From contig CAJOPV010000019.1 in the NCBI GenBank assembly GCA_905236495.1, forward strand, positions 1 through 28,339: a stretch of 28,339 bases of DNA, given 5' to 3'. Origin of the DNA: an uncultured Christensenellaceae bacterium. GTDB taxonomy: Bacteria > Bacillota > Clostridia > Christensenellales > Aristaeellaceae. The position numbers and the translations under genes were made by a program. The notes beneath the pieces are model-generated. The model had not been told where the DNA came from. It did not search any database and was given only the letters and a program-made list of their open reading frames with translations. Positions 23,155 through 28,339 of this stretch are shown in pieces; positions within the stretch are counted from its first letter, which is position 1, and the number at the start of each line of letters is the position of its first letter.

Positions 23155-25230
23155 TCACTCCACCGGCGCCGCGATCTCGGCGGGGCCCAGCACCCGGGCC
23201 TCCTGTGAATTGAAAAGGGGCTCCTCCCGCTTGGCGCGGACGTATCTGCCGCTTTTTTTCATGTTCCAGGCCTTCAGATTGTCCTTTAATTCATCCTGCA
23301 GGGAGGCCACGATCCGGCGCTGCAGGACGGGATCCTCCACCGGGAACATGAGCTCCACCCGCTTATCCAGGTTCCGGGGCATCCAATCGGCGGAGGAGAG
23401 ATAAACCTCCTGTTCGCCGCCGTTTTCAAAGACGAAGGCCCTGGTATGCTCCAGGAACCGGCCCACGATGGAACGGACCCGCAGATTGGGCCGTCCGCCC
23501 GTTTTCAGGCAGCAAATGCCCCGGACGATGAGATCGATCTCCACCCCGGCGTCGGCGGCCTTGTAAAGCTGATGAATGATCTTGGGATCCACCAGGGCGT
23601 TGATCTTGGCGGTGATGCGGGCGGGAAGCCCCGCCAGGGCGTGATCCCGCTCCCGCTGGATGAGGCGCTTGACTTCCCTGCGCAGGTGGGTGGGGGCCGC
23701 CACCAGCTTTTCCATTTCGGTGCTTTCCCCGTAGCCTGTCACCACGTTGAAAAAATTCCCTGCGTCCCGTCCGATGGCCTCGTCGCAGGTGAACAGGCCC
23801 ATATCGGTATAGAGCCGGGCGGTGACGTCGTTATAATTGCCGGTAGCCAAATGCACGTAGCGGCGAAGGCCCGTGGCTTCCCTGCGCACCACCAGGGTGA
23901 TCTTGCTGTGGGTCTTTAGCTTGGGCACCCCGTAGAAAACGTGGCAGCCCGCTTTTTCCAGCTCCAGGCACCAGTTGATGTTGTTTTCCTCATCAAACCG
24001 GGCCCGGACCTCAATGAGCACGGTGACCTGCTTTCCGTTCTGGGCAGCCCGGCCCAGGGCGGAAACCAAAGGGCTTTTGCCACTGACCCGATACAGCGTC
24101 TGCTTGATCGCCATGACGTTGGGATCGTCCGCCGCCTCCGAGAGGAAGCGCACCACCGGATCGAAGCTGTCGTAGGGGTGATTGAGCAGGATATCGCCGC
24201 CGCGGATGGCCCGGAAAATGCTGCCCTGCTGGCGGAAACGCTCATCCAGCCGGGGCGTAAAGGGAGGAAAGCGGAGGCCGTCAAAGCCGGGCAGATCGGC
24301 AAGCTGCTTCATAAAGAAATCCAGGTTCAAGGGCCCCGGCACCTGGAACACGCCCTGCTCGCTGACGTCCAGGTATTTTTTCAGGCGGGATAAAAGCTGG
24401 GTATCGCCCCCCGTGGGAGCCTCCAGACGCAGCACCCGGCCCCACTTGCGCTTTTTCAGGTTTTTGCGCATTTCCACGATCAGGGCGTCGGCGTCGCTGT
24501 CGTTATAGATGAAATCGGCGTTGCGGGTAATGCGGAAGGGCAGCACCGCAACGGGCTTGGCGCGCCCAAAGAGCCGGTGCGCAAAGAGAGAGATCACCTC
24601 TTCGATCAGGACGCCCCGGGCCGTGCCCTTGCCCATGGGCAGCATCGTCACCCGGGGCAGAGAGGAGGGCACCGGGATCAGCGCCATGCGCAGCGCCCCG
24701 GAGCGATCGGCAGGCGGCAAAAGCAGGGCGATATGCAGCCGTTTGGCGGAAAGCAGGGGGAAGGGGCGCTTATCGTCGATGGCCCGGGGGGTCAGCAGGG
24801 GCTGCACCTGGCTGTCAAAATAATGGGACAGCCATTCCCGCTGCTCGCCGTTTAATTGATTTCGGGAGAGCAGGTAAATACCGGCTTCCTCCAGGGCAGG
24901 CAGGTATTCCTCGTTCAAAAGCTCGTACTGACGGGCCACCTGGGCTTCCACCGCGGGGAAGATCGCGTCCAGCTGCTGCTGGGGCGTCATGCCGGAGGGA
25001 TCCTTCTTCTTATCACCCATGGCGACGGCGTGGGCCAGGGAACCTACCCGCACCATAAAAAACTCATCCAGGTTGGTGCCGCAGATGGAAAGAAATTTGC
25101 CCCTCTCCAGCAGGGGATTATCCGGGTTGGCGGCCTCCTCCAGCACCCGGCGGTTAAAGGCGAGCCAGCTCAATTCCCGGTTATACAGGTCCGTTTTGCT
25201 CATGGCGGCGTTCACGTCCTTTATATTCAT
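23155..25230 (-). CDS. ppk1: Polyphosphate kinase 1
   Basis: A 691-residue enzyme that reversibly makes polyphosphate from ATP. The N-terminus NRELSWLAFNRRVLEEA, then ICGTNLDEFFMVRVGSL, are family hallmarks. The catalytic domains carry LKTHSK with H441, the residue that takes the phosphate in E. coli PPK (H435 there), and RYVHLATGNYN with H460; the 19-residue distance is the same as in E. coli. Length is normal. The ATG overlaps the stop of the upstream metallophosphoesterase by one base (TGATG) and lacks a clear ribosome binding site, so translation is probably coupled. An ATG nine codons further in, preceded by AAAGGA, is an alternative start. Confidence 0.96.
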   Translation of the reverse strand: MNIKDVNAAMSKTDLYNRELSWLAFNRRVLEEAANPDNPLLERGKFLSICGTNLDEFFMVRVGSLAHAVAMGDKKKDPSGMTPQQQLDAIFPAVEAQVARQYELLNEEYLPALEEAGIYLLSRNQLNGEQREWLSHYFDSQVQPLLTPRAIDDKRPFPLLSAKRLHIALLLPPADRSGALRMALIPVPSSLPRVTMLPMGKGTARGVLIEEVISLFAHRLFGRAKPVAVLPFRITRNADFIYNDSDADALIVEMRKNLKKRKWGRVLRLEAPTGGDTQLLSRLKKYLDVSEQGVFQVPGPLNLDFFMKQLADLPGFDGLRFPPFTPRLDERFRQQGSIFRAIRGGDILLNHPYDSFDPVVRFLSEAADDPNVMAIKQTLYRVSGKSPLVSALGRAAQNGKQVTVLIEVRARFDEENNINWCLELEKAGCHVFYGVPKLKTHSKITLVVRREATGLRRYVHLATGNYNDVTARLYTDMGLFTCDEAIGRDAGNFFNVVTGYGESTEMEKLVAAPTHLRREVKRLIQRERDHALAGLPARITAKINALVDPKIIHQLYKAADAGVEIDLIVRGICCLKTGGRPNLRVRSIVGRFLEHTRAFVFENGGEQEVYLSSADWMPRNLDKRVELMFPVEDPVLQRRIVASLQDELKDNLKAWNMKKSGRYVRAKREEPLFNSQEARVLGPAEIAAPVE

Positions 25231-26306
25231 CAGTGGGTCAGGCGGGTTGTCAGGGTCAAGACGGTGACGGAAGGGGTATTAAATAAACGGAAGGGGGGCA
25301 GGCCGATGGCGGCGGAGGTGCCCAGGCCCGGGCTGATGTACTGCGGGATGCCGAGAAAAGAGGAAAGGCCCGTCACCCGCCGATCCTCCGGGAACCAGCC
25401 GCCGTTGCCCGTTTCGGCGGAATCGGGCACCCGCACGGCCCCCAGAAAGGGCAGCCGCCATTGGCCCCCCACGTAATGCCCGGACAGCACCAGAGACACC
25501 GTGCGCACGTAGCTGTCGTTTTCCGTGCTGGTCCATTCCTGCAGGGTCTGCAGGGCGGATAACTGGAGGGGATGATGGGTCAGCGCCACTTGCACGTCCC
25601 CCTCCAGCATCTCCCGCCGGGCGGAACGGATGCGGTTCACCCGGTCCAGCTGGTTTTCCCAGTAGGCGACGGCGCTGTCCCTTTCCGGGGAGGGAGGCTG
25701 AGACGCAAATTCGCTTATATATTCCTGGTATTGCTCCTCCAGGCCGGTCACGTCCAGGGTATAGGCCCATTCGGGGGACAGCCACAGGCTGACTTTTCCC
25801 TCCACGACGCGGACTGGCGCATCCAGATAATGGGCGCCGTGCTGCTCCGCCGCCCGGATGTAATCCGCCAGGGGGCTGCCCTCCCCGGTGGAGGCAAGCG
25901 CGGCGGGATCCTCATCCCCGGGGATGAAATACACGGGGGTTTTTTCGGTATCGAACAGGTCGATGAGGGAGAGGAAGGCGCTGTAATCCCCGTCCTTTCC
26001 CGTTACGTCGCCGGTGATGCAGACGACGTGATACCGGGCGGAGGAAAGCGCGTCCCGGAGACGGGATTGATCCGCGCCGAACCACAGGCCGTGCAGATCG
26101 CTGATATGCAGGATGCGGTAGTTTTCCAGGTGGGAAGGCAGCGTGGGCACCGTAACGGTTTCCGTGAGCAGGTTCACCCGGCTGTTATTGATATGGTTCA
26201 AAACCAGCGTCAGCGCCAAGACTGTGAAAAGCAAAAGCAAAAACAGCGTCAGGGCGGGGTGACGGCGGCGTTCGTCGGCAAAGAGGGGATCTTCCTTGTA
26301 GCGCAT
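25230..26306 (-). CDS. YkuE-like metallophosphoesterase with altered motifs
   Basis: A 358-residue protein with a membrane helix at about 17-37 and an outer calcineurin-like phosphoesterase domain. Motif I DLHG (D70, H72), motif II GDVTG (G99, D100) and a later THHP (H244, H245) are kept. Motif III, normally GNH(D/E), reads GDED (130-133), and motif V, normally GHTHGGQ, reads GHYVGGQ (276-282), so the catalytic histidine and one metal-binding histidine are missing. RLPFLG and PQYISPGLGTS with FRLFNTP at the end match the YkuE group closely. It may be a non-catalytic or changed enzyme. It is the first gene of an operon with ppk1, has AAAGGAG before its ATG and a good promoter. Confidence 0.85.
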   Translation of the reverse strand: MRYKEDPLFADERRRHPALTLFLLLLFTVLALTLVLNHINNSRVNLLTETVTVPTLPSHLENYRILHISDLHGLWFGADQSRLRDALSSARYHVVCITGDVTGKDGDYSAFLSLIDLFDTEKTPVYFIPGDEDPAALASTGEGSPLADYIRAAEQHGAHYLDAPVRVVEGKVSLWLSPEWAYTLDVTGLEEQYQEYISEFASQPPSPERDSAVAYWENQLDRVNRIRSARREMLEGDVQVALTHHPLQLSALQTLQEWTSTENDSYVRTVSLVLSGHYVGGQWRLPFLGAVRVPDSAETGNGGWFPEDRRVTGLSSFLGIPQYISPGLGTSAAIGLPPFRLFNTPSVTVLTLTTRLTH

Positions 26307-26333
26307 GGCGGTCTCCTTTCAAAGGCAAATTTT

Positions 26334-26362
26334 ATTATAAATGAAAAAAACCCATCTTGCAA
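26334..26362 (-). promoter_or_regulatory. Sigma-A promoter of the phosphoesterase/ppk1 operon
   Basis: On the minus strand TTGCAA (26362-26357), a 17-base spacer and a perfect TATAAT (26339-26334). The -10 box is 27 bases before the ATG at 26306, giving a very short leader. The six bases and the spacing are the same as in the promoter of the HPr-like gene (11995-12023). Confidence 0.85.
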
Positions 26363-26435
26363 TGCGAAAAGAAAGGGAATCGCAAAGTTTTTACACATTC
26401 TGACGAATGAAATTTTTGCCTGCCGACAGCCTTCG

Positions 26436-26459
26436 CCCAAATTCGCTCTGGCATTTGGG
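26436..26459. promoter_or_regulatory. Inverted repeat before radA
   Basis: CCCAAAT at 26436-26442 and ATTTGGG at 26453-26459 are perfect inverted repeats spaced by ten bases. They overlap the proposed -35 box of radA and could be an operator or simply a small hairpin. Confidence 0.35.
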
Positions 26460-26477
26460 AGGCGGGCGTGATATGAT
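26448..26477 (+). promoter_or_regulatory. Possible sigma-A promoter of radA
   Basis: CTGGCA at 26448-26453, an 18-base spacer and TATGAT at 26472-26477. The match is moderate; the -10 box is 68 bases before the radA ATG. No better candidate is evident in the 239-base region between the divergent genes. Confidence 0.45.
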
Positions 26478-26545
26478 GAAAGCGCCCCATCGAGGGGATA
26501 CGAAAGACAGGGCGGGGACAAGCCCGCCCACAGGGAGGAAGCCCG

Positions 26546-27928
26546 ATGCCGAAAAAGAAGACCAGCTACCAATGCACCGCTTGCGGATACGAAAACCCCC
26601 GCTGGATGGGGAAATGCCCGGAATGCGGCGCCTGGAACACCATGGAGGAGATCATGGCCCCCCAGGAGGAGGCCGCCCCCAAGGCCTACAAGCAGCGGGG
26701 AGGCCAGGGGGCCCAGGCCCTGCGGATGTGGGAGATCGAGCCCGGCAGCCAGACCTGCGTTTCCAGCGGCATTTCCGAACTGGATCGGGTGCTGGGGGGC
26801 GGCATCGTGGAAGGGGAACTGGTGCTGGTGGGGGGCGACCCGGGCATTGGAAAATCCACCCTGCTTTTGCAGGTGTGCGATCATCTGAGCAAAGCGGGCC
26901 GGCGGGTGCTGTACGTCAGCGGCGAAGAAAGCGCAAGGCAAATCAAGCTCCGGGCCCAGCGCTTAGGCGCGGCGGACAGCGAAATGACCGTGCTCACCGA
27001 AAACGCCATGGATCAGGTGGAGGAAAAGCTGAACCTGGTGCAGCCCGATTTCTGCGTCATCGACTCCATCCAGACCATGTACCGCCCCGAAATGGGCAGC
27101 GCCCCGGGATCGGTGAGCCAGGTTAGGGAATGCGCGGCGCTGTTAATGCGCTATGCCAAGACCTCCGGGTGCGCCGTGTTCCTGGTGGGCCACGTCACCA
27201 AGGAGGGCAGCCTGGCGGGGCCCAGGGTGCTGGAGCATATGGTGGACGCGGTGCTGTATTTCGAGGGAGATCATCAGCACGAATACAGGCTGCTTCGGGC
27301 GGTGAAAAACCGTTTCGGTTCGGTGAACGAGCTGGGTATCTTTGAAATGACGGGCAGCGGCATGCACCCGGTGCAGGGCGCGTCGGAAACGCTGCTTTCC
27401 CAGCGGGCCAAGGGGGCCAGCGGCAGCTGCGTTTTCTGCGGCATGGAGGGCAGCCGCCCCATGCTGGTGGATATCCAGGCGCTGGTGACCCAATCCTTCC
27501 TTCAGGTGCCCCGCCGCACGGTGGACGGCATGGATTCCAGCCGGGTGATGCTGCTGCTGGCGGTGATGGAAAAAAGGGCGCGGCTCAAAATGTACAGCCG
27601 GGACGCCTACATCAACGTGGCGGGGGGCCTGTCCCTGAGCGAGCCCGCCGCCGACCTGGCCTTCTGCATGGCGGTGGCCTCCTCTTACGCGGATCGGCCC
27701 GTGCCGGCGGATTGGGCGGTGATGGGGGAAGTGGGCTTGGCGGGAGAGGTGCGCGCCATCGCCCAATTGGAGCGCCGGGCCCTGGAATGCAGACGTTTGG
27801 GCTTTGCCCATATTCTTTGCCCCCGGGACAGCGCCCGCCGCATCCAAGCCCCGGAGGGGGTGGCCCTCCACGGGGTGGATACGGTTGCCCAGGCCATGGC
27901 GGTGCTGGATCTGCTGCCCGCTTCATAA
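26546..27928 (+). CDS. radA: DNA repair protein RadA (Sms)
   Basis: A 460-residue RecA-like ATPase that aids branch migration during recombinational repair and transformation. A four-cysteine zinc finger opens it (C10, C13, C24, C27), Walker A is GGDPGIGKST (96-105), the RadA-specific KNRFGS motif is at 254-259, and the C-terminal 170 residues are the Lon-protease-like domain (no protease activity is expected). Length is normal. GGGAGGAAG lies just before the ATG. In Bacillus radA is followed by disA and yacL; here the next gene is yacL-like, 79 bases on, and disA is missing. Confidence 0.96.
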   Translation: MPKKKTSYQCTACGYENPRWMGKCPECGAWNTMEEIMAPQEEAAPKAYKQRGGQGAQALRMWEIEPGSQTCVSSGISELDRVLGGGIVEGELVLVGGDPGIGKSTLLLQVCDHLSKAGRRVLYVSGEESARQIKLRAQRLGAADSEMTVLTENAMDQVEEKLNLVQPDFCVIDSIQTMYRPEMGSAPGSVSQVRECAALLMRYAKTSGCAVFLVGHVTKEGSLAGPRVLEHMVDAVLYFEGDHQHEYRLLRAVKNRFGSVNELGIFEMTGSGMHPVQGASETLLSQRAKGASGSCVFCGMEGSRPMLVDIQALVTQSFLQVPRRTVDGMDSSRVMLLLAVMEKRARLKMYSRDAYINVAGGLSLSEPAADLAFCMAVASSYADRPVPADWAVMGEVGLAGEVRAIAQLERRALECRRLGFAHILCPRDSARRIQAPEGVALHGVDTVAQAMAVLDLLPAS

Positions 27929-27980
27929 GCAGGATAGGAATGCGCATGAAGCGGGGCGGGCATGCGCATACTATGCTTAT
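27925..27980. repeat. Interrupted inverted repeat between radA and the PIN gene
   Basis: ATAAGCA (27925-27931) pairs with TGCTTAT (27974-27980), and ATGCGCATG (27940-27948) pairs with CATGCGCAT (27961-27969) around a G-rich 12-base loop. The core ATGCGCAT is itself a palindrome and so also occurs twice as a direct repeat. The radA stop codon lies in the first arm. No T-run follows, so it is not a plain terminator. Confidence 0.6.
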
Positions 27981-28007
27981 CCTGAATCATGGAAGCGAGG
28001 GTCTATC

Positions 28008-28339
28008 ATGGAACGTATCCGCCCGGAAATCCTGCCGTCCCGTTTGCTGCCTGTGTGCGGCCTGTTCGCCGGGGCGGCGCTGGCCTCTTTGCTGACGGTG
28101 CCATTATCATTTCTGCCCCTGGGAAATTTTGCCTGGGCCCCGGTCCTCATCCTGTACGCATCGCTGATGGCCCTGGGCTGGCATGGCGGAAAAGCCTGGG
28201 ATAAGAAGGACGACGCCGCCTCCCGGGACGCAGGGATGGGGAGCTGCCCCAAGGTGCTGGATACCTCCGTCATCATCGACGGGCGTATCCTGGATATCAG
28301 CCGGACCGGGTTCCTGGAGGGGGAAATGGTGATCCCCGC
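28008..28339 (+). CDS. YacL-type PIN/TRAM membrane protein, 5' part
   Basis: The first 110 codons of a gene that runs out of the window. Two hydrophobic helices (about 13-37 and 43-58) are followed by the start of a PIN nuclease domain, KVLDTSVIIDGRILDI with D85 and D91 in the metal-binding positions, then TGFLEGEMVIP, which matches YacL (PIN plus TRAM) closely. YacL of Bacillus has four membrane helices and a longer N-terminus, so this one is shortened. GAGGG (27997-28001) stands six bases before the ATG. It follows radA, as yacL does in Bacillus apart from the missing disA. The target RNA is unknown. Confidence 0.85.
   Translation, partial: MERIRPEILPSRLLPVCGLFAGAALASLLTVPLSFLPLGNFAWAPVLILYASLMALGWHGGKAWDKKDDAASRDAGMGSCPKVLDTSVIIDGRILDISRTGFLEGEMVIP

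Overview
The window reads as chromosome from a high-GC member of the Bacillota, most likely a gut-type Clostridia. The evidence is the gene order yqfC-yqfD-phoH-pgpH-ybeY-cdd-era, the sporulation genes yqfC and yqfD, Bacillus-type ribosome binding sites, several TTG/GTG starts, and good sigma-A promoters with 17-base spacers. No phage, transposase, CRISPR, rRNA or tRNA gene was recognised. Nearly all of the window is housekeeping DNA. I did not find a clear new multi-gene system; the interesting points are local ones (a fusion, altered active sites, palindromes).

Layout, left to right. (1) 1-1876: the tail of an upstream gene, a YprB/MrfB-like exonuclease and a TPR protein, closed by a strong terminator. 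(2) 2006-6011: three exported proteins in a row: a leucine-rich-repeat/SH3 protein, a PstS-like binding protein, and a D-alanyl-D-alanine carboxypeptidase. (3) 6128-8534: a strong promoter, a membrane-anchored VanW-domain protein and a TetR-type regulator, then a terminator. (4) 8586-11945: glutaminyl- and glutamyl-tRNA synthetases, separated by a perfect 44-base palindrome. (5) 11995-12434: a small HPr-like protein with its own promoter and a terminator.

(6) 12516-19142: the operon yqfC-yqfD-phoH-pgpH-(ybeY::cdd)-era, with very short gaps or 4-base overlaps. YbeY and cytidine deaminase are one polypeptide, and dgkA is absent from its usual place. (7) 19197-21654: a GPH-type sugar transporter and an alpha/beta hydrolase, behind a promoter whose -10 box sits in an inverted repeat. 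(8) 26362-21653, minus strand: promoter, metallophosphoesterase, polyphosphate kinase, then a GT-C-like membrane protein, ending at a strong terminator shared with the convergent hydrolase. (9) 26448-28339: radA followed directly by the start of a YacL-type PIN protein, without disA between them.

How the genes fit together: the operon in (6) joins sporulation (YqfC/D), c-di-AMP breakdown (PgpH) and ribosome biogenesis (YbeY, Era). Regions 2 and 3 look like an envelope cluster. Regions 8 and 9 diverge from a shared 239-base promoter region.
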